This document shows, one piece after another, positions 22,660 through 34,127 of a DNA stretch of 64,000 nucleotides (its first letter is position 1; the number at the start of each line of letters is the position of its first letter). The stretch is taken from the NCBI GenBank assembly GCA_023052935.1, contig CM041297.1, positions 54,107,917-54,171,916 on the forward strand, written 5' to 3'. The position numbers and the translations under genes were made by a program. The DNA is from Piezodorus guildinii. Taxonomy: Eukaryota > Arthropoda > Insecta > Hemiptera > Pentatomidae. The notes under the pieces are model-generated. The model ran no database searches. It had not been told where the DNA came from and was given only the letters and a program-made list of their open reading frames with translations.

Positions 22660-23289
22660 ATCTAATCACCTTCATGTGCTTTTTCAGATAAAATGAGCAT
22701 TTGTCAGTAGGCACCTTTATGGAATAATAGTAATTTTTAATGTGTGCCTAACGATTGTAATTATGCAGTTTGTAGCCATGAAATTCGATTTTATTTTCTC
22801 TTCCATTTATTTAAATATTTAGCGCGTAGAGTTGTCCTGTTGATGATGTCATTAATGTAAGACTGGATTCACAAAAACTATAGTGGATTGAACAGTTTCG
22901 GATCTAGGGGAAAAGTTTCCTTCGCCAAAACGATGAACAGTGAATCGAAAAAAAAAGGAAGAAAGGTAATGACGTAGTACTTTAATGTGTAATTAATATC
23001 TATCATGACAATGATGTAGTTTATGAAGTACATAAGCCTGATTAGTTGAATTGAAGTTCCAAAATACGTCAAATCTTCCTGCCTTCATCTCCGAAACAGC
23101 AAAAAATCTTCCCTTCCAAAAATATACTGCTTCTTTATTTGCTACTGATTTAAATTTGTCTCAAATATTTGAGGCGTAGTGAATCTACTAGTCAAATATT
23201 TAAAGAACTAGGGTATAACTAAGTTGATGTATACATTCCAAAATCTAAAAATAAACGCTCACATAAATACAAATGTTGGTAAAGAAAGG
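22660..23289. other. Unassigned AT-rich DNA
   Basis: No gene recognised. Confidence 0.5.
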
Positions 23290-23620
23290 AGGTTGCCGGA
23301 TGGGTGGAGAAAGAAGGAAGGATGGTGGGGAGAACAGCTGACTGGTCGCGTGATCATCACGTGATGGGCCTGTTGCCAAGGCGTCCGCCTGTCTGCCGGG
23401 TCCCTACCATCTCATTTGCATCTTATCGTGGTGGAGGAACATACACCTCTTTGAAGTACAATGGCTTTGTGTGTCGGGACTGCCTGGCCTTATTGGCCTG
23501 TTGGCAGGCTGCAACATTGTTCAGGGACTGACTTGGGTGGGTGTTCGCAATGAATGGAGTTCCAAGTCTCTTGGATTGTTTGGCAACAGCTGAAATGCTG
23601 TAAACATATAATTTACTGAA
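23290..23620. other. GC-richer islet, candidate exon or regulatory DNA
   Basis: The base composition rises clearly above the surroundings over about 330 bp. It contains a CACGTG E-box (23357-23362) within GTGATCATCACGTGATGGGC, the octamer ATTTGCAT (23414-23421) and CTGCCTGGCC-like segments. Open frames exist on both strands (75 codons plus, 68 codons minus) but neither shows a known domain. It could be a remnant of a coding exon, a promoter, or an uncatalogued repeat. Confidence 0.3.
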
Positions 23621-23667
23621 GAATAGCATTCTATACCTGTGACATATTCACTCCTGGCTTATCTAAC

Positions 23668-23916
23668 ATGCTTTATTTATTCGTTTAACGTCACTTTTAT
23701 GCTACTGAGGCTAATGGGACAATGGTACACGGGAGGTACTTAACTTTGCGCTATTAGGATAGGGAACTATAGCGAGTATCGTACCACCATTTAACTACCC
23801 TCCGGAGAAGAGCATTACAAGGATTTTTTACTCTCATTAAAAAATCCTAAGGTTAGCACCCGCGACCTTGGGCTTAGTAAGGTGTTATGCTAGTGACTAC
23901 ACCACAGGTGATCTCA
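23668..23916 (-). mobile_element. SINE1, diverged
   Basis: Reverse tail TTTATTTATTCGTTTAACGT at 23671 and head GAGATCACCTGTGGTGTAGT at 23916. The B box is degraded. Several internal deletions make it shorter than the ~285 bp norm. Confidence 0.8.
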
Positions 23917-24121
23917 ATCTAAGATGGTTATAAACAGATATTCATTCAATAGCTGTTCCCCAGTGGTGGAACAACGTTGGATTTTTTTCTGGAGGGAGGG
24001 GAAGGTAAGAATGAACGTACTTAGCAAGTTTAATTAAGCCGAGAAGGCCAATATTATTCTATTACCTTATCCTACACTCAATCCTAGTTTTGGTTGAGAA
24101 ATAATAAAAATTTGTTTAATG

Positions 24122-24170
<49 letters not shown>

Positions 24171-27100
24171 TTTTTTTTGTTAGGACTGAATATCTTCTAT
24201 TTAACGTAGATCGACAATGGCTGAATACAATTTTAAGCAGTTTAAAAATTACTATTACTCTTGTAGTAAACTCGTCTAGAGTTGCAGACGTTCATATTCA
24301 CTGAACATGATGGGATTAATTTCGGTCTACAAGCACTAACATTTTCTTCAAATCAGTACTCATTTAAGAGTATTCTTTAACAAAACATTACCTTTATATG
24401 TTGTTCTAATTTTGACTTTATATTTAAAAACAGTAGAAAAAAAAATGTGATCGATGACCTAAAGGCAACGTTGGTATAGTAAATATCTTGGAAAATAGTT
24501 CTAACAATTGGAAAATTATTAATATGTTTCCTCTTAAACAGTGAAATTGTTTGTAATTTTTATTGCTTACTCTTCATTAATAAATTTTATTTTCCCCGAG
24601 TAAAAAGAAAAAAAAGCTGTTCATTCTATTTTTTTCTTCTATTAAACAAAACCAAAATATTGAATATATAATATTACATATTATATATTTGAAATCAATA
24701 AGAGAGAGATTGATATAATGTTCCTTTCAAAAAATGTAAATTGAACCAGGCGTTTTGAGAGATACTTCCGTAGAAATCAGATTGCAGCACGTGGAATTGC
24801 TGAATGAAATTTCAAATCGACACCCTTTCAAATTTAACCACAATTGCGATCCGTCGCCCTGACTTTCAACATCGTATTAATTTGCAAACCCTACATTATA
24901 TAGAAATGTCTTGCTACAGCTTTCTCTCTTGGGGAAATTCCACGAGCTCTTAATTATTCCTGAAGAATAATACTACTAAAATGGCACTTAAAAACAAAAC
25001 AATAAAAAAAGGCTTTTTATGATAATAGAGAAAAAAGGTAATGTGACCGTAAAAGGTTATAGATGTCAAGGAAAGGAGTAATTTAGTAACTTGGCAGCTT
25101 ATTGTGAGCGTTACTAACAGCCATTTAACATGGTTAACAATTAATAAACACATTTGAAAGTGTGCTGTAACGAATTTCAACAAACTGTTTGTTTAAATCT
25201 TAGTAGGTCAGTAAATATTTTGTTGTAGACTTCCTATGTCGCATAACTTACCACCTTTATAAAATGATATTTGTTTGCACAGTCTGTTATGTTATTCCTA
25301 GTTTAAAACACAAGACTAATAATATGCACATCCTATGTCTTAATTAAAAAATTAAATGTATATAGTTTTCAAAAATATAGTTCCTTGTATGAAAAACCTT
25401 ACATAAGTGCTTCAGGGCTCAATTTATTACTGTTATGTCGGTTGGTCTCATTTCAAGTTATCAATCAATAAGATTTTAATGATATCAGGGTGATCATAAA
25501 TCGTTTAAACAATTGGATTAAAAAATAAAATGTATCGTTATTTAATTAAAAAAAACAACACATTAACTCGATAAAGGACAAATAACTTTCACTATCTCAC
25601 TTTTTATAACGTTTAAAGAAAGAGTACCTACTTCATTTCTTTGTTGTTTTTTTTTAATTTAGCTTCCATTTAGAACAAAACAATATTCGAATAATATAAA
25701 GACAATGGGTAAAAAATGATAACGCGTCCATCTGATAAGGAATGAAATAAAACTACCATTTGTTCATTTAATAAACAAACGCCCTTTTTTTTTCTTCTTT
25801 TTTTTTAATTAAAAGCATTATGAGACTACCATTTGTTATTATGTGCTTATTTGTTATTATTAAAAACTTTATCTACCATAAAATACCAATAAAATCCTAA
25901 CTTAATTTTTTTTTACCTAAATGATTTTCGACGTTGGTCAAATGTCACAATCAAGACATATTAAAATACTTTATATTAACATTTTATTAAAAAATGAGAT
26001 GAACAAAATATAATAGTATTATGGTCAGACCAACTCGATGCAGCTCTCCCAGGGCTAAAACCTCCAGGATATAATTAAACACGTAATAATTCTCAACTAA
26101 GCATTTTGAAATTTACGACAACAATTTATACAAGTGATTTAATATACACGGTCAGCTTAGCTGATAGGAACTATTCAATTTAACAGAAATAATTTTCATA
26201 TCTCGAAAGTATGAACAACGTTTGTCTTATTGTGATTTTTCTATATCTCAGTAGCCATTTTCACTAAATATTTTACTGAGAGAAAAAAACAACAAATAAT
26301 TAATAATAATTTAAACCGATGATTACCTATGCTGATATTATAACACGCCCATTGTTAGCTAATTAGGTTAATAAATAAATTAATGCATTTAGATAAATGC
26401 TGAAAAATGAAATTCTTCGAAAAATATTTGTTACAAACATTTTTGTTATACAAAATAAAAATTGTTTACTTTACTATTAGCTTCGATTAACAATGTTTTT
26501 TACGCCATATTTCTCAGAGCTTTGTTAGTGTTTATCAGTTTATTTGTTAACACAAATAAGAAACAAGCAAGAGTTACATACATATCAGGTTAGATATTTT
26601 ATTATGTCCAATTAAGATTCAAATTAAGATAGACAGTCTTAAAAAGTTGGTTCTTAATAACACTGGCTCTTATAAAACATGTTGAATGTAAACTTTTTTA
26701 TTTGGAAAAATATTTTGTTTGAATCTATCATCACTAAAATACCAATACATTTTTTTATTTTTTATTTTTTTTTTATAAAATGTGTCCATTAGCCAAATAC
26801 TATTTAATAGTACAATCGTGGGCAAAAATAAAATAAAATTGAAAGTGTGAATGAAACTTTTTTTTTTTATGGTAAATTATAGATATATTTTCAGTCTAAA
26901 CCAAACTTTTTATTTTAAAAATATATGAGAGGATCAAAAGGTATTGGTCCAATTAATAAAATTGTATTTTATTATTTTTATATTAGATATTTTATTTCAA
27001 AATATATGTATTGTTACTTATGTATTTATATTTTTAACAATGAATGTTTCCAAGTTTTAACCATACATTCAGAACTATTTTTTAAAATTTCTGGCTCTCA

Positions 27101-27619
27101 CTTTTGCGCTGTATTATTGAATATAGTTAATAATTTTATTTTCTATTGGAATGTCCTATAATAGTAATACTGCTATAGTATACTACTATAACTTAATACC
27201 TTGATGAAAATTTTGCAAAAAAGTCCACAATTTTGGAAAGAGGGTATGATAAAGGCTTATTGAGAGATGTAAGAAGATATGATCAGAACGGTTCATATAT
27301 AACACTATTAATAATCTTTAAATATCAAATATCGTCTATTAATTCCTTATAAAAAAAAAATTAACCTATGGGGCTTCCTAATACATGAGGGTCCTAATGT
27401 TTGGTTCTGAACAAAATTCTAAAAATATTCCGTATCAGAGGCATCTAATCTCCTCGTATATTTTATTAATCAATATTGAAATTTTCCAATTTAATAATAC
27501 ATTAAAAAAATAAATCATTTTTTTTTAAATAATGCAATTTTAAAACTTTATAAATACCTTTTTATGTTGTTCTTTCCTGAGAGGTGATAATTAACGATTT
27601 GTAGCGATGTATTAAATAC
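23917..27619. other. Long unassigned AT-rich stretch
   Basis: No gene or family-level repeat recognised over 3.7 kb. It includes a TA microsatellite followed by a T run (24125-24178) and many short T/A runs. Small open frames (77 codons at 24950-25183 minus; 78 codons at 26925-27161 plus) are very AT-rich and have no motifs. Confidence 0.5.
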
Positions 27620-27840
27620 GAATGTGTGAAATAATCGCTGCTCTCATTCCGTTCTATTGCTTCGAATGCTTAAGCGTTGTTAGTACTGTCAAAGCACTTC
27701 CGCGCTTCTGCTTTTATAGAGCGAATGGCGATGGTAGCGAACCTAGCGGCGATTCGCTGAGTTACAATAGACAACAGAACCACGTGCTCAGCGCCGGCAA
27801 CAGGCAGTCTACCCGCTTATCAATGACTCATGAGGTACAT
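27620..27840. other. GC-richer islet with open frame, unassigned
   Basis: About 220 bp of higher GC (GAGCGAATGGCGATGGTAGC, CACGTGCTCAGCGCCGGCAA) stand out from the flanks. A plus frame of 101 codons (27622-27927) covers it, but its last third runs into AT-rich DNA. No domain is recognised. It also contains a CACGTG box and ATGACTCAT (AP-1-like, 27822-27830). Confidence 0.3.
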
Positions 27841-28315
27841 TTTGCTATTAGAGCAACATATATTTCAATAATTATGGATGGAATATTTATAATATATTTA
27901 TATAATATGGATATTATATTTAATTAATTAACGTCAATAGGTCTATCGAGGTAGGTATCTTTGTTTCTTTTCGGCAATAGATGGGGCATAAGGAAAAATA
28001 TTCCTCTGCAAAAATACTAGAGAAAAAAAAAACAACTAAATATCTACCGAAGCAAATATTTTAATGCCGTTGATCTAACCAGACTATTTTGTCAGTTTTA
28101 TGGTTAGAAATCCGTTTACAATTGCGAAATTTTTGAAATAATGATGGCAGAGTCAATGAATGTAATATTAGTCTGACGACTGGTTTTTAGTCCTGTGACA
28201 AAGTAGAATCACGTGGTTATTGATAAAATAACCATTTCAAAATAATCAATTTTGAAACAGAAATATAAAATTATATCAATATATTTTAAAAAACCAGAAG
28301 ATCTCGCATAATATC
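27841..28315. other. Unassigned AT-rich DNA
   Basis: No gene recognised. Confidence 0.5.
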
Positions 28316-28656
28316 AAAGGTATATTTACGGGCTGATTAAATTCTTCCATAAAAACTTAAATTTTTTTATTTCTCTGAGCTTTGTCCTCAACTGATCAAC
28401 TCAGAGTTGAGGACAAAGATCTGAGCAATACCCTGCTCAGATCTGATGTTTTTACCTAATTGACTAGTTTTTACTGAGTTTCTTTTTTTTTTAAATTTAT
28501 GCATCAGCGAAAATGTTTGAAGGAATTATTGAAGTTCATAATGGTATAAATCAGATTTATGAAAATGGGAGAAGATCCCGAATCGTCAAATTTTGATGTA
28601 ATAAAAAAAAATTAAGTTTTTATGGAAGAATTTAATCAGCCCGCAAATATACCTTT
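28316..28656. mobile_element. TIR element (~340 bp, 45-bp inverted termini)
   Basis: The left terminus AAAGGTATATTTACGGGCTG then ATTAAATTCTTCCATAAAAA (28316-28360) is repeated in reverse at 28612-28656 with two or three mismatches. The interior holds two adjacent perfect hairpins and a short open reading MFEGIIEVHNGINQIYENGR from 28512 that soon stops. It is a non-autonomous DNA transposon of unknown superfamily. No clear target duplication outside the TIRs. Confidence 0.75.
28379..28445. repeat. Two adjacent hairpins inside the TIR element
   Basis: CTTTGTCCTCAAC pairs with GTTGAGGACAAAG across a 14-nt loop. The next arm AGATCTGAGCA pairs with TGCTCAGATCT-like sequence (GCTCAGATCT) across ATACCCT. 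The two stems share the AGATCT region, so alternative pairing is possible. Confidence 0.7.
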
Positions 28657-28659
28657 AAA

Positions 28660-29040
28660 ATGTATAAAGGATGGGATGGTTCGAGTGGCGGTTAATAAAT
28701 TATTAAAAAATAGTGAAAACTATTTATTGTGAGAAACAAGTATTCGGAACTCATTGCAGGTTTTCATCAGGACTAAAATGTGGCGAGATACTAAAACTGT
28801 TAGTATACAGAAAGTAAGAGAATAAAGATTGCCATGTTTTTAATTTTTTCATGATGTAAAGAATTAAATAGAATTATACAAACATTAAACAAACAGAAAA
28901 AAAAAAGATTAGAAAACGTTAGTCAATGTCAGTTTATTGTAAAACCTTAAGTTTTCGGAACACATTGCGGGTCCAACGAGATACTATATAAGTCCTACTG
29001 TAGATAAAGTAAGTGAATAAAGATTGCCATGGTTTCTTTT
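28660..29040. repeat. Imperfect tandem repeat, possible Penelope-like terminal repeat
   Basis: A ~240-bp unit is repeated: ACAAGTATTCGGAACTCATTGCAGG...AGTAAGAGAATAAAGATTGCCATG (28737-28834) and AGTTTTCGGAACACATTGCGGG...AGTAAGTGAATAAAGATTGCCATG (28951-29032). On the minus strand the first unit reads CCTGATGAAAACCTGCAATG then AGTTCCGAATAC. This is a decayed match to the hammerhead-like core at 11693, and the preceding AAATAGTGAAAACTATTTAT is also shared with that locus. Confidence 0.45.
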
Positions 29041-30439
29041 TATCTTTAAATATTCATTTGCACATGTTAATGATTGAAAAAAATTAAATTTAATTATACA
29101 AAAATTACATACAAAAAAAGATATGAAAATAGTTGTTAGTGCTTAGTGAAAAAATAAATAGAACTCATAAGATAATGAGCTAATAAGTGAATAGTAAAGT
29201 TAGCTGAAAATTATATAAAATTTAACTAAAGTGAATATATATATATATTCATTATAATTAAACAATTTTAACAATTGATTTATTAGTTCTAAATGTTTTT
29301 CTCTAGTATTTTCACTTTTCACTGACTACTGTTTTAACATTTTTTGTTTTTATTTTTCTTGACAATATTCATTTATTTATTTATTGTCTCTTCACAAAAC
29401 TTTCATAAATTGTTTTCACTATTTTTCGTAAGAATTTATTGACCGTCAATTATTTCATCATGACCGTCATCTCCTTTATTCTTCACTTTGGTCAACCATT
29501 TAATATTCAAATTAAGAAAAATATTGATCATTTTGAAACATGGCTGATTTTCTAATGAATTTACATAGTTTTGAATTATTTATTTGAATCAAAGTACAAC
29601 CTGCAATGCCCTATTAGGTCTTTTCTATTTTATATTTTCTGTAGAAGTATGTTTTTTCTTATTATATAAAAACTTCTTTGGTTCATTTGATTTTATAAAT
29701 TTATACATGACAATGAATTATGAATAATAAGAACTTTATTTATAAGTTATCATACTCCTGCTTATTTTCAAATAAAATTATTTAATATTTTATTCATTTT
29801 TTAAGAATTTAATTTTCTGTTTGATTTAAATGCTTTTAATAATTCAAATACTTCTCAGGATTTACGTCATAGCAATAATTGTATTAATTATATTTAATAG
29901 CATTTTAAAAGCTCGCTAATTTTAACTGCGAATTTATGCAATTAACGTGATTATATATCTACATTAGAAGAGTGAGAGTTGTGAATTGAATCTGAGAAAA
30001 CCTCTCAGTACATTTTTAAAATTGAAATAAAATCAAATGGCAGTATTTGACAAGACACAGTTGCTGTGTATATCCATGTGAACTAATTAGTAACAGCTGA
30101 TCAATAAGAACATGTGTTCCGTCCGAAACTGCGCCACATCTAGTAGATTCTCTGCCCAAATCGAAGTCAAACTCGATCGTATCAAAAAGTATTATAGGGA
30201 TAAATAAATTAATTTGAGTTTCTCAAGACAAATTAATATTGGTACAACCAAATTTATTTTTTAAAGTAATGACATTTAACATTATGTACAATATTTAAAT
30301 ATAAACAGTAGCGTAAGAAGAGTAGTTTCCATAGTGTATTAATAAAGCTAATAGCTTTGACAAATTTTTATTTATTAAAAAAAAATTTTTTTAAGACTAA
30401 TATCACAGAAACTCCTATTTATAAGAAGAAATGTATAAT
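29041..30439. other. Unassigned AT-rich DNA
   Basis: No gene recognised; the sequence is strongly AT-rich with short TA and T tracts. Confidence 0.5.
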
Positions 30440-30810
30440 AAATAAACTACTTTATAGATAAATTTATTTATTCATTTCGCCTCTATCCCTGTGGTTTATT
30501 GGCTTATTTATTGACGTTCTATACTCTATTTTAGTATTTCCTTCTTTGGTTTCCTCGTCTTTAAGAATTTCGTCCAGTTTGGTTGGTAACCATTAGAATA
30601 TCTCCTCTCCATCTAATGAAGATTGGACAATCTAATAGAACATGCTTTACAGTCCCTGACTGTGCTACAGCGGATGTAAGTTGGGGCTCCCAGACAACGC
30701 AGAAGAGCCGTAAGAGAGTTTACTATGTCCTATTCTGAGCCGGCAGAGGACCATTTCTTCTATTCTTTACTTTCTGTAAGAAGTTTTCGAACGGGCACTA
30801 TCTTTTTTTT
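30440..30810 (-). pseudogene. LINE C-terminal fragment (I/R1-like, TVKHxLLDCP motif)
   Basis: The minus strand reads LCRLRIGHSKLSYGSSALSG, then after a frameshift TVKHVLLDCPIFIRWRGDIL. The RLRIGH(S/T)xL...TVKH(I/V)LLDCP pattern is typical of the C-terminal domain after the RT (and RNase H where present) in I-, R1- and LOA-type LINEs. The cysteines of the usual CxxC are lost in the frameshifted part. A short A-rich 3' end follows toward 30440. Confidence 0.65.
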
Positions 30811-31003
30811 ATTTAATTTCATTTTGAGAAATTCATATTCCACCTTAAAATACCATCTCTCTTACTAATGATTGCCTAGAAACTTGTTGATTTATAATTC
30901 CGTCAATACTAAATATGTTTTTGGTCTTACTTTAGCATAGTAACTTTTATACCTGCAGATGTCAAATTAAATTAATTATATACAATATGATATAGCTTTT
31001 TTC

Positions 31004-31190
31004 AGTCAAATTCATAATTTTTTCAGTCAAATTCATAATTTTTTCAATCAAATTCATAATTTTTTCAGTCAATTTCATAATTTTTTCAGTCAAATTCATA
31101 ATTTTTTCAGTCAAATTCATAATTTTTTCAGTCAAATTCATAATTTTTTCAATCAAATTCATAATCTTTTCAGTCAATTTCATAATTTCT
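31004..31190 (-). repeat. 21-bp tandem repeat array, left
   Basis: About nine units of TTTTTTCAGTCAAATTCATA plus A. The 21-bp period keeps frame, so the minus strand reads as repeats of MNLTEKI, but nothing else suggests coding. This array and the one at 32700 mark the outer parts of the palindrome arms. Confidence 0.9.
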
Positions 31191-32699
31191 TGTACCCATT
31201 TTATAAAGTTAATTTAATGAGGTTTTGCTACCAAGAACTTAACATTTTTATTAAATCTCGTTGTTTATCCATTTATCGTCACTTTATGTTACTGTGCTTA
31301 ATCCGACGGTACAGCGGGAGTCCTAAGTTTTGCTTACCCAGGTTTACTCTTAAGTGAACCTGGGTAGGCAAAACTTAGGGATCTTTTACGAGTTCCACTT
31401 ATTAAATCTTTTAAGAGTCATCTGTGGTGCACAAATATAGAAGGATCTGCTGGTTTTAGACTTGCGACCTTACGCATAGAAGGCTGTTATGCAAGCCACT
31501 ACTCCACAGGTGTCCCTAAATGCATTCAACAAAATGTTTAAATCTGCCGGGTTTAAACACGTGACTTTGGACATATTAATCTTTAACTCCTTGCTGAATA
31601 CATCCAGGGTCACCTGTGGATTAGTGGCTAGCATAACAGCCTCGTTTAAAGGACGAAATAACCAAGGATTTTTACTCCCTAAAAGCAAATATAGAGCTAT
31701 CTGATAGGTATGAACTAGTGATCTAGTGGATATAAGGATGTTATTCTAGCCACTGCACCACAGGTGACCCTCGATGCATTCAACAAAGTGTTTGAATCTG
31801 CCGGGTTTGAACCCATGACCTTAGACATATTAATCCTTAGCACCTTTATGAATGCACTAAGGGTCACCTGTGGAGTAGTGGCTAGCAAAACAGCCTCTTT
31901 TAAAGGACGAAATAACCATGGATGTTTACTCCCTAAAAGGAAATATAGGGCCTTATGCTGGTTTTGAACTTTCGACCTTAAGCATTGAGAGCTGTTATGC
32001 TAGCCACTACTCCACAGGTGATCCTTTATGCATTCAAAAAGGTGTTAAGGATTAATATGTCTAAGGTCACAGGTTCAAACCCGGCAGATTTAAACATTTT
32101 TTTTAATGCATCGAGGGTCATCTGTGGAGTAGTGGCTAGCATAACATCCTCCTATCCCCTAGATCGCGAGTTCATACTTGGCAGATGGCCCTATGTTTGT
32201 TTTTAGGGAGTAAAAATCCTTGGTTATTTCGTCCTTTAAAAGAGACTGTTATGCTAGCCACTAATCCACAGGTGACCCTGGATGTATTCAGCAAGGAGTT
32301 AAAGATTAATATGTCCAAAGTCACGTGTCTAAACCCGGCAGATTCAAACACCTTGTTCAATGCATTTAGGGTCACATGTGGAGTAGTGGCTAGCATAACA
32401 GCCTTCTATGCTTAAGGTCGCAAGTCTAAAACCAGCAGATCCTCCTATATTTGTGCACTACAGATGACTCTTAAAAGATTTAATAAGTGGAACTCGTAAA
32501 AGATCCCTAAGTTTTGCCTACCCAGGTTTACTTAAGAGTAAACCTGGGTAGACAATACTTAGGACTTCCGCTGCACCGTCGGATTAAGCACAGTAACATA
32601 AAGTGACGATAAATGAATAAACAACAACGAGATTTAATAAAAATGTTAAGTTCTTGGTAGCAAAACCTCATTAAATTAACTTTATAAAATGGGTACAAG

Positions 32700-32870
32700 A
32701 AATTATGAAATTGACTGAAAAAATTATGAATTTGATTGAAAAAATTATGAATTTGACTGAAAAAATTATGAATTTGACTGAAAAAATTATGAATTTGACT
32801 GAAAAAATTATGAATTTGATTGAAAAAATTATGAATTTTACTGAAAAAATTATGAATTTGACTGAAAAAA
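32700..32870 (+). repeat. 21-bp tandem repeat array, right
   Basis: About eight units of ATTATGAATTTGACTGAAAA plus A, the inverted counterpart of the left array. Unit number and single-base variants (GATTGAAA versus GACTGAAA) mirror the left array in reverse order, indicating that the arms were copied or converted as a block. Confidence 0.9.
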
Positions 32871-32939
32871 GCTATAAAATCTGGTGCTAGCAGTTTCATT
32901 ACTAAAATATTTTTTTTCTTTTCTTTAATGTGGACAAAT

Positions 32940-33293
32940 GATACTTTGATTTCCAAAACTAATCTATTCTAGAAAATTTTACAAGAAGCGAAAAAATCTC
33001 TGATTAATTTATTATTAAACCTATTTATTTGATTCTTTTTGCATTAAATTCTATAATTATGTTTTTACTATATTAATAACAATATATTGAAATTTTATTA
33101 TGATTTGAAACGAATCTAAATGCGTAATTAGTATTTTTAGAAAATAGTTGCATTTCTAAATCGTGTTTTTAAAGGACTTGAGACTTCATTATATAAAATC
33201 GAATATAAGATTTAGATATTACTAAATGAGGGGAATTCAAATATTGATTTTGTAAAAAACGGTCCTTTAGTACCTTTTGGAAATCAACTTCTC
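32940..33293 (-). mobile_element. AATT-target TIR element, copy 3
   Basis: On the minus strand the 5' terminus reads GAGAAGTTGATTTCCAAAAG then GTACTAAAGGACC. The body aligns along its length with the copy at 33726 (TCTAAATCTTATATTCGATTTTA, AAACGAATCTAAATGCG in reverse), and the far terminus is GATACTTTGATTTCC at 32940. The right flank is AATT, the left AAAT. About 354 bp, non-coding. It abuts the palindrome. Confidence 0.75.
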
Positions 33294-33725
33294 AATTATA
33301 CCTCTTGGTCGGGACAGGATGTAATTTTTTTCAATAATTAACAATAATATACGAAATCCTTCAAATCCTAAATATAACCAAAGCTTTCCTGTTTTTGTTT
33401 TCGGTACCACATTTTTTTTTTTTTTTTTCCCATCGAGTGATTGTACTAATGAACATTTCAACTATGTTTAGACAGTCGCCGTCAACTAGTAGCAATGAAT
33501 TCCACTTAACGAAATGGGATTGATAATTTTATAGCCTTGCCTCGAGTATCCTTAGGAACATCGTAAATTATTGTATGATTGTAATTAAGGAATAAGAAAT
33601 ATTGACTTGCCCACTTTGTAGTGTAATATAAGGAATGGATATTTAAAGGTCTGGAAGAATGCTTTATTTATCCTATTTTTTTTTTTTTTTAATTATTCAA
33701 TATCTTATTATTATTACATACAATT
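33294..33725. other. Unassigned DNA between two AATT elements
   Basis: 432 bp between two oppositely oriented copies of the same element. It holds a T run (33413-33428) but no recognisable gene. Confidence 0.5.
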
Positions 33726-34127
33726 GAGACGTTGATTCCCAGAAGATACTAAAGGACATTTTTTACGAAATGGATATTTTTACATATTTGTATTCTCATC
33801 ATTTAGTTTTATCTAAATCTTCTATTTGATTTTGTCTAATGAACACTCAAGTCCTAAAAAAACGCAATTTAGGAATACAATTATTTTTTAAAGGTACTGA
33901 TTACATATTTAGTTTCGTTCCAAATCCTACTAAAAATTTCATTTTATAACTTTAATATGGTGTTAATAATATAGTGAAAAGCAATTCAAGATTTTAATGC
34001 GAAAATAATCAAATAAGATGGTTTAATAATATAATAATGAGTGATTTTCGCACTCCCTGTAAATTTTCCAGACATAGTAATATACATAGAATAGACATAG
34101 TAAGTACCTTTTGGAAATCAACGTCTC
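33726..34127 (+). mobile_element. AATT-target TIR element, copy 2
   Basis: 402 bp with TIRs GAGACGTTGATTCCCAGAAG (left) and CTTTTGGAAATCAACGTCTC (right). It is flanked on both sides by AATT (33722-33725 and 34128-34131), a 4-bp target duplication. Non-coding. Related to 32940-33293 and 58734-60060. Confidence 0.8.

Larger units (their letters stand above)
30985..32880. repeat. 1.9-kb near-perfect palindrome built from SINE1-like modules
   Basis: The left arm (about 30985-31892) and right arm (about 31989-32880) are reverse complements with a ~95-bp centre. From outside in, each arm carries an AGCTTTTTTCAGTC edge, a block of 21-bp tandem repeats, a unique segment (GGTTTTGCTACCAAGAACTT), a SINE1-type tail, and several SINE head modules in alternating orientation (CACCTGTGGAGTAGTGGCTA with B-box-like GGTTTGAACCC). 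The modules look like partial SINEs joined head to tail and tail to tail. The small open frames inside are consequences of the repeats and not genes. Confidence 0.85.

Noticed and set aside
27622..27927. 101-codon frame called as a CDS
   Set aside because: Only the first two thirds cover the GC-richer islet; the end runs into AT-rich DNA, and nothing identifies it. Kept as an unassigned islet only.
30962..31183. Minus-strand frame of MNLTEKI repeats as a repeat protein
   Set aside because: It is the translation of a 21-bp tandem array that recurs inverted in the palindrome arm; the 7-codon period keeps any frame open, and there is no other coding evidence.
31004..32870. CRISPR-like array from regular repeats
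   Set aside because: The repeats are contiguous 21-bp units without unique spacers, in a eukaryotic context.
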